Shown here one piece after another: positions 49,502 to 57,757 of a DNA stretch of 64,000 nt. This stretch comes from Pseudomonas haemolytica (lineage in GTDB: Bacteria > Pseudomonadota > Gammaproteobacteria > Pseudomonadales > Pseudomonadaceae), in the NCBI RefSeq assembly GCF_009659625.1, contig NZ_VOIW01000005.1:1-64000 (forward strand), given 5' to 3'. Numbering within the stretch: the stretch's first letter is position 1; every line of letters begins with the position of its first letter. A program made the translations under genes and the position numbers. The notes below the pieces were generated by a model, which was given only the letters and a program-made list of their open reading frames with translations, was not told the DNA's origin and made no database searches.

Positions 49502-50782
49502 CCACATGGGTTACAAATCAGTTCACGCACATAGGTAACAGTTTTTAACCGGCAGGGTCGATTTCGCGAGGATCTGACCATGCCCTGGAAAGAGCTGAAA
49601 CCTATGGACCTAAAAGTGATGTTTGTAGCTGAATATATGACTGGAAAACACAGCCTTAGCCAGCTATGTCGAGACTATGAAATCAGCCGAAAGACCGGCT
49701 ACAAGTGGGTCGAGCGATACAAAGCAGAAGGTCCCAGTGGGCTTGATGAGCGTAGTCGTCGTCGGCACCAGCAGACTTATGTGGTGCCTTTGGCGGTAAA
49801 GCAGGCGATTATCGAACTTCGTTCTATAGGCGAGACAATCCCTGGGCCGAAAAAGATCCAGAGTGATTTGATAAAGCGTTTTCCGGACCAGGATCCGCCC
49901 TCGAAAACGACTATTTATAACATCCTCAAAGCAGCCGATCTGATCACGCCGCGACCCTTGCGGCCAAGGGTTGCTGTCTATCCAAAACCGTTACGTAAGG
50001 CAGATGTACCTAATCAGCTTTTCAGTGCTGACTACAAAGGCCAGTACCTAACGGGTGCGGGCGTATGGTGTTATCCGCTAACGATCATGGACCATGCCAG
50101 TCGCTTCTTGCTCGCCTGTCAGAGCATGCCCAGCACCAATTTCAAGGAGACCCAAGAGACGTTCGAACGGGTGTTTCGCGAGTATGGTTTGCCTGAGCGC
50201 ATCCGTACTGACAACGGAGTGCCGTTTGCCAGCACAGGGCGCGGAGGGCTGTCACAGTTGTCGATCTGGTGGCTACGGCTGGGGATCATTCCAGAGCGTA
50301 TCGAGCCCGGTCGGCCAGACCAAAATGGCCGGCACGAGCGTATGCACCGAACACTGAAAAGCACTCTACCCAATCCACCTGCAGTTGCTTGGGAGTCTCA
50401 GCAGAAACACTTTGATCGTTTCATACAGCACTACAATTACGAGCGAGGGCATGAAGCGCTGAGCCAGAAAACACCGGCTTCATGCTATTCACCTTCACCT
50501 CGAGCCTATCCGGAGAAACTGCCGGAGATGGGTTATGCAAGTCATATTGAGTGTTACCGGGCTGACTCAAACGGGATGATTTATCGGTCAGGTCTACGGA
50601 TTTATGTGGGGAATGTACTGAAATACCAGACTATTGGATTGGAGATGCTGAGCGACGATGTGTGGGCTGTTATTTTCGGCCCAGTGATCCTCGGACAAAT
50701 GGATGCGAGGAATGCAGACAAGGACGGCTATATTTCACTCAAAGTGTACCTATGTGAGTGCACTTTTGTGTAACCCATGTGG
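49502..50782 (+). mobile_element. IS481-type insertion sequence
   Basis: About 1.28 kb. Terminal inverted repeats are readable: left end CCACATGGGTTAC...CACATAGGTA and right end the complement of CCACATGGGTTAC...CACATAGGTA, with a variable middle. The outermost bases are palindromic (CATG at both tips), so the exact ends and a possible 4-bp CATG target duplication cannot be separated by eye. It carries one transposase gene and lies within dispersed repeat DNA. Confidence 0.8.
49580..50773 (+). CDS. IS481 family transposase
   Basis: 397 residues. An N-terminal helix-turn-helix (HSLSQLCRDYEISRKTGYKW) is followed by an HTH_32-like linker and a DDE integrase core: first Asp in FSADYKGQYL, second Asp in RTDNGVPFA, Glu in PDQNGRHERMHRTLK. 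It is intact, with GAGGATC as the ribosome-binding site, so the element is probably active or recently active. GC is lower than that of the neighbouring genes. Confidence 0.93.
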   Translation: MPWKELKPMDLKVMFVAEYMTGKHSLSQLCRDYEISRKTGYKWVERYKAEGPSGLDERSRRRHQQTYVVPLAVKQAIIELRSIGETIPGPKKIQSDLIKRFPDQDPPSKTTIYNILKAADLITPRPLRPRVAVYPKPLRKADVPNQLFSADYKGQYLTGAGVWCYPLTIMDHASRFLLACQSMPSTNFKETQETFERVFREYGLPERIRTDNGVPFASTGRGGLSQLSIWWLRLGIIPERIEPGRPDQNGRHERMHRTLKSTLPNPPAVAWESQQKHFDRFIQHYNYERGHEALSQKTPASCYSPSPRAYPEKLPEMGYASHIECYRADSNGMIYRSGLRIYVGNVLKYQTIGLEMLSDDVWAVIFGPVILGQMDARNADKDGYISLKVYLCECTFV

Positions 50783-51195
50783 TTGTCCCGTACACGCCCC
50801 ACCACTCGGCACCTCGCTGTGGCTCGGTGTGCCCGAACGCAGGCTTGAATCCGTGGGCCGCCGCAATGGGCCATCCCTGGCCCAGTGCGGCTAACCCGGC
50901 GTCCTGCCGGGTTACCCACGGATTCAAGCCTGCGTTCGGCCAGCGTGGTTTAACGGGGCGCCTGAGATCAAAAGCCAGATCAAGAGCGACTCGCTTCGCA
51001 TCGTAGATACGCTGGCGGCGCTTCTGCTTTTCTGTGGGGGCGGGTCAGTTAAGCGAACGAAATGCTCAAGGCAGCGAAGATCAAATGTGGGAGCGGGCTT
51101 GCTCGCGAAGACGTCGGTCCAGCAAACATTGATGTTGGCTGACACACCGCCTTCGCGAGCAAGCCCGCTCCCACAGGGGGACGCGGATGCAGCAA
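50783..51195. repeat. Mosaic repeat region right of the IS, with nested palindromes and a REPIN
   Basis: About 410 bases with no gene. A perfect 24-bp inverted repeat lies at 50834-50857 and 50915-50938 (outer arms CGAACGCAGGCTTGAATCCG...), enclosing smaller palindromes (TAACCCGGC...GCCGGGTTA). A 90-bp REPIN follows at 51086-51175. Parts are shared with 30430-30530 and 59645-59785. Confidence 0.85.
51086..51175. repeat. REPIN, 90 bp
   Basis: Arms TGTGGGAGCGGGCTTGCTCG and complement, 'GCGAAG' sub-type, as at 30527 and 59783. Confidence 0.88.
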
Positions 51196-51678
51196 TCAAT
51201 GCATCTTGCTGTGATCCATCTTGCTGTGATCCATGCCATCCAGGCCCCTGGCCGCGGCCTTGACTTCAACGATCTGCTTTTCACCCTTGGCATCCTGCAC
51301 CGTGAGGGTCAGCGGCACCTGGTCGCCTTCCTTGATCTGACCGGTCAGGCCCATCAGCATCACGTGGTAGCCGTCCGGATCAAGCTTGACTGCTTTGCCT
51401 GCGGGCAGGGCCACCGAGTCCACCGGGCCCATGCGCATGACGTCGTCCTTCATGCTCATTTCATGGATCTGCACGTCCTTGGCCACCGGCGAGGCCACGC
51501 TCAACAGTTCGCTGTCGCGGTCGGCGGTGACGGTCATGAACGCGCCGCTGGATGGCTGGCCTGGTACGGAGGCGCGTACCCAGGCGTCGGTCACCAGCAC
51601 CTGGGCGCTGGCGTGGGCGGCGAGGCCCAGCAGGGTGAGGCCCAGGGTCAGGCGTTTGAGGTGTTGAACGGCAGTCAT
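51196..51678 (-). CDS. Periplasmic copper chaperone PCu(A)C
   Basis: 160 residues. A signal peptide (cleavage after ASA) precedes the DUF461/PCuAC copper site H-M...M...H-M, seen as VQIHEMSMKDDVMRM and GYHVMLMGL. The tail GMDHSKMDHSKMH adds extra Met/His ligands. It delivers Cu(I) to the CuA centre of cytochrome oxidase together with SCO proteins. The start codon overlaps the stop of the SCO gene (TAATG), so they are co-translated. Confidence 0.93.
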   Translation of the reverse strand: MTAVQHLKRLTLGLTLLGLAAHASAQVLVTDAWVRASVPGQPSSGAFMTVTADRDSELLSVASPVAKDVQIHEMSMKDDVMRMGPVDSVALPAGKAVKLDPDGYHVMLMGLTGQIKEGDQVPLTLTVQDAKGEKQIVEVKAAARGLDGMDHSKMDHSKMH

Positions 51679-52286
51679 TAGCAGACCTCCATGACGGTGA
51701 GCAGGTCTTCTGCGCACTCTTTAGCGGTAAGGGACGCCTGCAAGCCAAGGCGCAGGTTGCCACGGGTGTCGAACACGAAACTGGTGGCGGTGTGGGACAG
51801 GGTGTAGGTGTCGCCGGCGGGGATCTTTTCATAAAAGATCCCGAACTCCTTGGCGGCCACGGCGATTTCTTCCGGCGTACCGTAGAGCGCTTCGAAGCTG
51901 GGGTCGAAGGCCTTGACGTACTTGTCGAGGATTTCGGGGGTGTCGCGCTCGGGGTCGAGGGTGATGAACACTACCTGCATGATTTCACCGTCGCGGCCCA
52001 TCAGTTTCTTGGCCTGGGCGGCGCGTGCCAGGGTGGTCGGGCAGACCGCCGGGCACTGGGTGAAACCGAAGAACACGACCGGCATCAGGCCACGGTACGA
52101 GCTCAGGGTGACGGTTTCGCCGTCGGTATTCTTGAGCTTGAAGGTGCGGCCCATGATCTTGTCACTGAGGTCCTTGCCGTATTTGAAATTCAGCTTGGGG
52201 CTGTAGTCACAGCCGCCCAGCAGGCTGCCCAGGCCCAACAGGCCCATGCCGGTCAGCACTTTGCGGCGGGTGAATAACGTACTCAT
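51678..52286 (-). CDS. SCO1/SenC family copper metallochaperone (lipoprotein)
   Basis: 202 residues. A twin-Arg-like start (TRRKVLTGMGLLGLGSLLGG) ends in the lipobox GGC. The thioredoxin-like copper site is CPAVCP with the distant His in LSHTATSFVFD. SCO proteins reduce or metallate the CuA site of cytochrome c oxidase. It is paired with PCuAC and divergent from a DUF2946 gene, forming a copper-delivery module. Confidence 0.93.
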   Translation of the reverse strand: MSTLFTRRKVLTGMGLLGLGSLLGGCDYSPKLNFKYGKDLSDKIMGRTFKLKNTDGETVTLSSYRGLMPVVFFGFTQCPAVCPTTLARAAQAKKLMGRDGEIMQVVFITLDPERDTPEILDKYVKAFDPSFEALYGTPEEIAVAAKEFGIFYEKIPAGDTYTLSHTATSFVFDTRGNLRLGLQASLTAKECAEDLLTVMEVC

Positions 52287-52480
52287 CAACTGTGCATCCT
52301 GTGAAACGCCTGCATTGCTCTGGATCTACACATCAGGCTTTGAAAGCCAGGCTTTGAAACGTAGAAACGAGGAGGGCGCACAGTCTAGCAACCCTGGCTG
52401 GCCCGCGTAATCTGCGACGTTCTGCCACAGGTGCGCACTGCACTTCATCCTTTTGCGGCTTCGGTGGTAGAGTCGCCGCC

Positions 52481-52864
52481 ATGAAATTGCGCCACTGTGA
52501 CCGTTCGCTGATCGCCTGGGCCCTGTACTTCTGCGTGCTGATGAACCTGTTCGCCTGCGGTTTGGGGCATGGCCAGATGATGGGCCAGCAACTCAATGGC
52601 ATCGGTGGGCTGTTCTGTTCGGTGGACGGCGGGCAGTTGCCAATTTCCGACAAAGGGTTGGCCAACCCAAATTCCAGCAACATCTCGAACTACTTTGCCT
52701 GCCCGGTCTGCAGTGCCGTCACCGTTGCCATCGTGTTCCTGATTGGCCTGGCCTGGTTGTTGGGCCTGGGGCAAACCCCGCGTCCTGCCCATGAGCGGCG
52801 CAACAAGGCACCGCCGCGTTATTCCTGGCCCTCAGCCAACCCTCGCGCTTCCCCCGCATCCTGA
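52481..52864 (+). CDS. DUF2946 family membrane protein
   Basis: 127 residues: an N-terminal hydrophobic segment (LIAWALYFCVLMNLFACGLG), a short periplasmic-type stretch with GLFCSVDGG and FACPVCSAV, and a second membrane helix. DUF2946 genes are often found beside copper transport genes, as here, where it is divergent from the SCO/PCuAC pair. The exact function is unknown. Confidence 0.85.
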   Translation: MKLRHCDRSLIAWALYFCVLMNLFACGLGHGQMMGQQLNGIGGLFCSVDGGQLPISDKGLANPNSSNISNYFACPVCSAVTVAIVFLIGLAWLLGLGQTPRPAHERRNKAPPRYSWPSANPRASPAS

Positions 52865-52876
52865 CGTGTGCCTTGG

Positions 52877-52896
52877 GCCTCCTGTGAACAGGAGGC
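52877..52896 (+). terminator. Hairpin after the DUF2946 gene
   Basis: Perfect 9-bp stem GCCTCCTGT/ACAGGAGGC with a two-base loop, 12 bases past the stop. There is no strong T-run, so termination efficiency is uncertain. Confidence 0.45.
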
Positions 52897-52926
52897 GTTC
52901 TATCGTCACGACTGTGAGTGTGATTC

Positions 52927-53472
52927 ATGAATCCTCTATTGCCTGCAGGCGCCAGCCGCCTGGTCAGCAAGGCGGCTCGCCGCCTGCGTGCGGAACCGGC
53001 GCTGCCGGATTACCCCAGTAACTCCCGCTGTTTTGTGCATCTGGATGCACGCCTGTTGCCCCATTGGCACACCTTGTTCGATATCTGCCCGGCGCTGCTC
53101 AAGCTTGACCCGCCGGATGGGTTGAACCTGTTTCGCAGTTTCATGACCTGGGCCTACCGCCATCAGCCACCGCTGGACTGGACCTACCACCTGAACGTGT
53201 GCCGCTGGCTATTGGGCTCCGCGTACTGTGCGCAGATCGACGACGAACCCATCGAAGCCTTTATGGCCGCCTCGGCGGCCTGTTGGGTCAATACCGATCA
53301 AAGCCAGGCCCAGGGCGTGGTGTTGGCCTGGCGAGGTTCAAGGGTGTTCGATTGGAAGGGCGCGCCATTGCCGGGTGTCGAGCACCAGGCGCTCTGGGCC
53401 CCGGCAGAGGATTTTGCCTGGTGCGCGTTGACTCACCAGGCCGGTTTCAGTGGCTGGTTGCCAGTGCCGTGA
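52927..53472 (+). CDS. Conserved-looking hypothetical protein
   Basis: 181 residues, soluble, rich in Trp and aromatic residues (WTYHLNVCRWLLGSAYCAQI, WAPAEDFAWCALTHQAGFSG). No signal peptide or recognised motif. Codon use matches its neighbours and the frame is clean, so it is a real gene. I do not recognise the family. Confidence 0.75.
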   Translation: MNPLLPAGASRLVSKAARRLRAEPALPDYPSNSRCFVHLDARLLPHWHTLFDICPALLKLDPPDGLNLFRSFMTWAYRHQPPLDWTYHLNVCRWLLGSAYCAQIDDEPIEAFMAASAACWVNTDQSQAQGVVLAWRGSRVFDWKGAPLPGVEHQALWAPAEDFAWCALTHQAGFSGWLPVP

Positions 53473-53569
53473 GGTTTTCTAGAGCATCACAAGGGTAGGC
53501 TGGCTGGAAATCCGATGGAACCCTGAGCGCTAATGCCTGACCTAATGCATAGACCTTAGGAGGTGACTC

Positions 53570-53776
53570 ATGCAATTAGAATATATCTGGATCGCGTTGG
53601 CGGTGATTTTGCTGCTGTTGGAATTGTGGGCAATCAACGTCGTATTGCGCAGTACCAGTGGCTGGGAGACCAAGGGGTTGTGGCTGGTGATCCTGATCTT
53701 TGTACCGCTGCTGGGCTTGATCGCGTGGGCGATGTTCGGGCCCAAGCGTGAGATGGCGCAGCAACACAAACACTGA
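53570..53776 (+). CDS. Small membrane protein with PLDc_N-type domain
   Basis: 68 residues, two transmembrane helices (WIALAVILLLLELWAINVVL; GLWLVILIFVPLLGLIAWAM) ending in FGPKR, the hallmark of the PLDc_N domain that precedes cardiolipin synthases. Here it stands alone. AGGAGGTG gives a strong ribosome-binding site. A clear terminator follows. Confidence 0.88.
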   Translation: MQLEYIWIALAVILLLLELWAINVVLRSTSGWETKGLWLVILIFVPLLGLIAWAMFGPKREMAQQHKH

Positions 53777-53794
53777 GCCTTGTGCAACACACTG

Positions 53795-53820
53795 AACAGG
53801 CGCCTATCGAGGCGCCTGTT
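53795..53820 (+). terminator. Rho-independent terminator (bidirectional)
   Basis: Perfect 11-bp stem AACAGGCGCCT/AGGCGCCTGTT with a four-base loop, followed by TTTG. It separates the small membrane protein from the convergent hemerythrin gene. Confidence 0.85.
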
Positions 53821-53841
53821 TGCGTTAAGGCGACTTGGGCA

Positions 53842-54318
53842 TCAGGCAGCCAGTGGCTTACGGGTCAGGGCTTTTTTATAGGCCGCTTTCATCGCTTCCA
53901 TTTCAGCCCCCAACTCGTCAAGCACCGCCTTGCCCAGCAGCTTTCTGGCCTGCGGGAACATTTCGGTTTCTTCTTCTTCGATGTGGTGCTCGAGCAATTC
54001 CTTGACCACTTTGACGCGACCGGAAAATTCGGTGGTGGACGGCTCGGTCTGCTTCAGGTCGGGCAGCACCAGTGCGTCGACGGTGCGGTGCTCTTCCTTG
54101 GCTTCGTGGTACATGATGTCCTGTTCCTTGCCACCGGCTTTCCTGAAAGCGGGGTAAAGGATTTCTTCTTCGAGCTTGGTATGCAGAGTGATTTCCATCT
54201 CGAGCTTGGCCAGCAACTCGGTGCGTTTTTTCACCCCACGCTCAGTGGACTCGCTGAGCTGGGTCAACAGGGCTTTCACGCGTTCATGGTCGGCTTTGAG
54301 AAGGTCGATGGCATTCAT
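53842..54318 (-). CDS. Hemerythrin-like domain protein
   Basis: 158 residues of the HHE four-helix bundle: first His in LLKADHERVK, then MEITLHTKLEEEILYPAF, HEAKEEHRTVDAL and LLEHHIEEEETEMFPQ supply the di-iron ligands. Such proteins bind O2 or NO or buffer iron under stress. The ATG at 54318 follows GAGG. An AT-rich promoter region lies upstream (54390-54445). Confidence 0.92.
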   Translation of the reverse strand: MNAIDLLKADHERVKALLTQLSESTERGVKKRTELLAKLEMEITLHTKLEEEILYPAFRKAGGKEQDIMYHEAKEEHRTVDALVLPDLKQTEPSTTEFSGRVKVVKELLEHHIEEEETEMFPQARKLLGKAVLDELGAEMEAMKAAYKKALTRKPLAA

Positions 54319-54518
54319 GTAGAACCTCACGGGTAGTTATCGGGCGTGTCGAAACGCACGCCTCGTAGTGAGGCTTTTGCATCAGGCGTACCAACTTGTG
54401 CCGTTATAAAATTATGTTTTAAATCATATAGATAGATATTTTGCGGTAGCGCACTGTCGTGCAGCTTGCATGGTCAGGCGCTGGCTGGGTTGCACAACGC
54501 CGGTCAGCACAAAGAAAA

Positions 54519-54539
54519 CAGGCGCCCATTGGGCGCCTG
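54519..54539 (-). terminator. Rho-independent terminator of the PfpI gene
   Basis: CAGGCGCCC/GGGCGCCTG with a three-base loop; on the minus strand it is followed by TTTTCTTT, 21 bases past the PfpI stop. Confidence 0.85.
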
Positions 54540-54559
54540 ATCTCATTTCAACGCAGTGA

Positions 54560-55120
54560 TCAGCCGGCGACAGCCCTCGCAATCGCCTCGTTGAACGCCG
54601 GCAAATCGTCCGGCGTACGTGAGGTGATCAAGGTCCAGCCGTTGGCCTTGCACTCCTTGACCTCGGCATCGACCACACCCGCAGCACCGGCGTTTTCAAG
54701 GTCAATACGTACGCTCTTATACGAGGTCAGGGTCTTGCCCTTGATCACGCCAGCGTCAATCAGCGCCCATGGCCCGTGGCAGATTGCCGCGATGGTTTTG
54801 CCGGCCTGGGCGAAGTCATTGATCAAGCGCAGCGCGGCAGCATCCTGGCGCAAGGTGTCGGCATTCACCGTCCCGCCCGGGATGACCAGCGCATCGAAAT
54901 TGCTGCTGTCCACATCCGATAATTGAACGTCGGATTCTACAGTGCCGGCCTTTTCGGTATCGCCGACAAAGGTCTGGGTGGTGCCACCCTTGCTGGAGGC
55001 GTGGGTCACGGTGGCGCCGTAGCCACGCAGGGTTTCCAGGGGCTTGAGCAGCTCATCGCGCTCGATGCCGGTGTTGGAAGTGATGACGAGGATGTGCTTG
55101 CCTTCGAGTTGCGAACTCAT
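54560..55120 (-). CDS. DJ-1/PfpI family protein (YhbO-like)
   Basis: 186 residues of the type-1 glutamine-amidotransferase-like fold. The nucleophile elbow is AAICHGPWALIDAG, with the acid in GIERDELLKPL and the usual LITSRTPDDLPAFNEA at the C-terminus. The YhbO/PfpI group protects against glycation and other stresses. AAGGAG precedes the ATG; it ends at a clear terminator. Confidence 0.92.
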   Translation of the reverse strand: MSSQLEGKHILVITSNTGIERDELLKPLETLRGYGATVTHASSKGGTTQTFVGDTEKAGTVESDVQLSDVDSSNFDALVIPGGTVNADTLRQDAAALRLINDFAQAGKTIAAICHGPWALIDAGVIKGKTLTSYKSVRIDLENAGAAGVVDAEVKECKANGWTLITSRTPDDLPAFNEAIARAVAG

Positions 55121-55327
55121 GGTCGAGTGTCTCCTTGGGTCATGGATGTTAATGGATGCCGTATACCTAAGTGTTGAGCGGGCACTTGTGCAAAAGGTTT
55201 AAATTTTTTTGCGCTTGTTGACCCAGCGGTATGGCTTGGCAATTTCCTTGAACTAATCCAAATTCACAGCGCTCTGCTGCATAGGGCCGCCACTTTCAGG
55301 CGGCCGTCATTGCCAGGAGATTGCACC

Positions 55328-55537
55328 GTGACCGAGCACCAGAACGCCGATAAAACCCCCGCACCCATCAGCTCTGAAGATGCACAAAAGGGTAAGGCTG
55401 ACGCGACCAAAGGGCAGACCCTGGAGCGTCCCAACCCGAAGACCGAAACCATCGACAAGGTCGTGACGCCGACCTCGATCAAGGACATTGAACGCCAGAC
55501 GAATGCGATCAATGAGAAGCTCAGCAAGGGGCATTGA
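55328..55537 (+). CDS. Small hydrophilic protein, function unknown
   Basis: 69 residues from a GTG behind AGGAG. Very polar and probably disordered (SSEDAQKGKADATKGQTLER). Two bases separate its stop from the next gene, so it heads a three-gene operon with a helix-hairpin-helix protein and a DUF72 protein. No family recognised. Confidence 0.7.
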   Translation: MTEHQNADKTPAPISSEDAQKGKADATKGQTLERPNPKTETIDKVVTPTSIKDIERQTNAINEKLSKGH

Positions 55538-55539
55538 GC

Positions 55540-55971
55540 ATGGCGCGTGCCATCAGTGCGTCTGAACTGGGCATCGAGCTCAAACCCGACGATGACAGCA
55601 GCCTGTTCAAGTGGTTTATCGCGAGCTTTCTGATGGGCAAGCGCATTCAGGCGCCTATTGCCGCCCAGGCGTACCGGGTGATTGTCGAAGAGGAGCAGCG
55701 GGATACTGCGCGCAAGCTGCAGCACTGCACTTCCCGGCAATTGGTTGCGATGTTGGGGCGGGCGCATTACGTGCGTTATGACGAGACCACTGCCCAGCGT
55801 CTGCTGGATCTGAGCGCCAAGTTGAATGCCGAGTACGGGGGCAGGATCACTCGGATGAGGGAGGCCAGCGAAGATCGCCCGGCCTTTGAAAAGCGCCTCG
55901 GGGAGTTCGAGGGGGTTGGACCCAAGACCATCGAGATATTCATGCGTGATGCGGCCAAGGTGTTGTTTTGA
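55540..55971 (+). CDS. Helix-hairpin-helix (HhH) protein, endonuclease III-like fragment
   Basis: 143 residues. The C-terminal half contains GEFEGVGPKTIEIFMRDAAK, the helix-hairpin-helix DNA-binding motif of HhH-GPD glycosylases, and the N-terminal half resembles their helical domain (FKWFIASFLMGKRIQAPIAA). The catalytic Lys/Asp and FeS cysteines of endonuclease III are absent, so it is probably a DNA-binding relative rather than a glycosylase. Its stop overlaps the TTG start of the DUF72 gene. Confidence 0.78.
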   Translation: MARAISASELGIELKPDDDSSLFKWFIASFLMGKRIQAPIAAQAYRVIVEEEQRDTARKLQHCTSRQLVAMLGRAHYVRYDETTAQRLLDLSAKLNAEYGGRITRMREASEDRPAFEKRLGEFEGVGPKTIEIFMRDAAKVLF

Positions 55972-56696
55972 CGCTGCCTGTGTATGTGGGATGCGCTGGA
56001 TGGAGCCTGCCACGCCAGCACTGGTCAGAGTTTGCCGAACAGGGCACCCACCTACAGCGCTATGCCTCGCGTTTCAACGCAGTGGAAATCAACAGTTCGT
56101 TTTATCGGCCGCATCTGCCTCAAACCTATGAACGTTGGCGTGAATCAGTGCCCTCGTGGTTTCGCTTTTCGGTCAAGATGCCCAAGCGAATTACCCATGA
56201 ACTGCGCTTGCAACACTGTGGTACGGCATTGGACGAGTTCCTCGCGCAATGCCTGCAACTGGAAGAAAAACTGGGTTGCCTGCTGATTCAACTGCCACCG
56301 TCCCTGCGTTATGAGCCTGAGATTGCCGGCGCTTTTTTCGACGCGCTGCGCCAACGTTTTGCCGGTGCTGTGGTGCTTGAGCCTCGCCATGCCAGTTGGC
56401 TCGCGGCTGCAACCTTGTTACAGGCCTTTGAGATCGGTTGGGTCACCGCCGACCCTGCGGTAATCGAGCCGGGCGATGCCTGGCAAGGCGTGCGTTACTG
56501 GCGCCTGCATGGTTCGCCGCAGATTTATCACAGTGCTTATGGGCCCGAGCGGCTGCAGGCATACTCGCGCTTGTTACGTCGATCGGTTGAACACGGAACC
56601 CCCACCTGGTGCATCTTCGATAATACCGCCAGCGGTCATGCCGTCACCGATGCCCTGACCTTACTCAACAGCCACTCGCAGTACCTCCAGACCTAA
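55968..56696 (+). CDS. DUF72 family protein
   Basis: 242 residues of the YecE/DUF72 TIM barrel: VYVGCAGWSLPRQHW, VEINSSFYRPHLPQTYERW, FRFSVKMPKRITHE, and VVLEPRHASW. Function is unknown; a nuclease or isomerase-like barrel has been suggested for the fold. The best start is a TTG overlapping the previous stop (TTGA). The 3' end overlaps the convergent DeoR gene by 36 bp. Confidence 0.88.
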   Translation: MTLPVYVGCAGWSLPRQHWSEFAEQGTHLQRYASRFNAVEINSSFYRPHLPQTYERWRESVPSWFRFSVKMPKRITHELRLQHCGTALDEFLAQCLQLEEKLGCLLIQLPPSLRYEPEIAGAFFDALRQRFAGAVVLEPRHASWLAAATLLQAFEIGWVTADPAVIEPGDAWQGVRYWRLHGSPQIYHSAYGPERLQAYSRLLRRSVEHGTPTWCIFDNTASGHAVTDALTLLNSHSQYLQT

Positions 56697-57446
56697 CCGC
56701 TCGTAAGCGTCCACACCTGGTACGCCCCACTCGGTAATCAGTGTCTGAATACGGCTGCACGGCGCCACTACAAAAGGTTCAACCGCACCGAGTTTATCCG
56801 CCGTGGTCACTGCCACCACATGGGAGGCGCTGTCGAGCAAGGCTTGCTTGACCGCCACTTCATCGAAATGCAATGAGGTGATGCCGATTTGCGGATGCAG
56901 GGCGCACACGCCGGTAAACAACAGATCGGCCTTGACGCCCTGGATCAAGCGCAGCGCTTCGTGACCACCGGTGGACAGAGTGGCGGGGTTGAGCTGGCCA
57001 CCGGCGAGGATCACTTTCACATCGGGATGGTCTGCCAGGGCAATGGCGATCATCGGTGATGGGGTGACCACGGTGAGGCGGATCGAGTGCGGCAATGACT
57101 GGGCGATCTGCAGGGTGGTGGAGCCGGAATCGAACAGTACGATCTGGCCGTCTTCGACCCGCTGCGCAGCCACTCTCGCCAGGTGGCGCTTGACCTCGTT
57201 GGTCTCGCCGACGCGGGTAAAGAAGTCCTTGCCGGTATCCTTGGGCCGGGGCAGGGCGCCGCCGTGTACGCGTTGCAGCAACCCGGCGGCGGCGAGTTCG
57301 CTGAGGTCGCGGCGGATGGTGTCTTGGGACACGGCGAAATGCTCGACCAGGTCCGACGCCGTGACTTTGCCGTCGCGTTCGAGCAGCAACAGGATCTTCT
57401 GTTTGCGCAAGGAAGGCAGGTCGATAGCTTGATGGGTGTTATGCAT
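56661..57446 (-). CDS. DeoR family transcriptional regulator
   Basis: 261 residues. The N-terminal DeoR HTH (KILLLLERDGKVTASDLVEH, VSQDTIRRDLSELAAAGLLQ, RVHGGAL) is followed by the DeoRC sugar-phosphate sensor domain (VLFDSGSTTLQIAQSL, ADLLFTGVCALHPQIGIT, VVAVTTADKLG). It probably represses a sugar-related operon that is not visible nearby. Confidence 0.93.
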   Translation of the reverse strand: MHNTHQAIDLPSLRKQKILLLLERDGKVTASDLVEHFAVSQDTIRRDLSELAAAGLLQRVHGGALPRPKDTGKDFFTRVGETNEVKRHLARVAAQRVEDGQIVLFDSGSTTLQIAQSLPHSIRLTVVTPSPMIAIALADHPDVKVILAGGQLNPATLSTGGHEALRLIQGVKADLLFTGVCALHPQIGITSLHFDEVAVKQALLDSASHVVAVTTADKLGAVEPFVVAPCSRIQTLITEWGVPGVDAYERLGLEVLRVAVE

Positions 57447-57757
57447 GTTTGTGCGCTTTTTTGCGTGTTTATGCGAGATTAATCGGCTGGTGATGTAAAC
57501 GCAATGGTGGGTCGCCCGGGCCTTTTACGCCGACACCTGCTCCTTAACCTGGAAGCGCTGCCTGAGCAAAAAAAACGTAAAAATATAAAAAGAGTTGTCC
57601 ACGAAAACCGTGGGTATCTCTGTGGATAACTTTACGAAGGCCCGGCAGCGTTGGCGATTTCAAAGAAGGTCATTATTTGATCAACTTCTGTTTTGGGCCA
57701 GCATGGGCAGGGTTTGCGCTTGACAGCCAAGCGCGAACCCAGTGCCGAAAAGCGTGT
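57447..57757. other. Intergenic region with DnaA-box-like sequences
   Basis: About 310 bases. It has an AT-rich run (57568-57594), then TTGTCCACG (57595) and TGTGGATAA (57621), the latter an exact complement of the DnaA box TTATCCACA. No replication genes are near, so this is not called an origin. Confidence 0.45.

Noticed and set aside
57568..57640. Replication origin suggested by DnaA-box-like sequences and an AT-rich tract
   Set aside because: Only two boxes, and none of dnaA, dnaN, recF, gyrB or rpmH is near.
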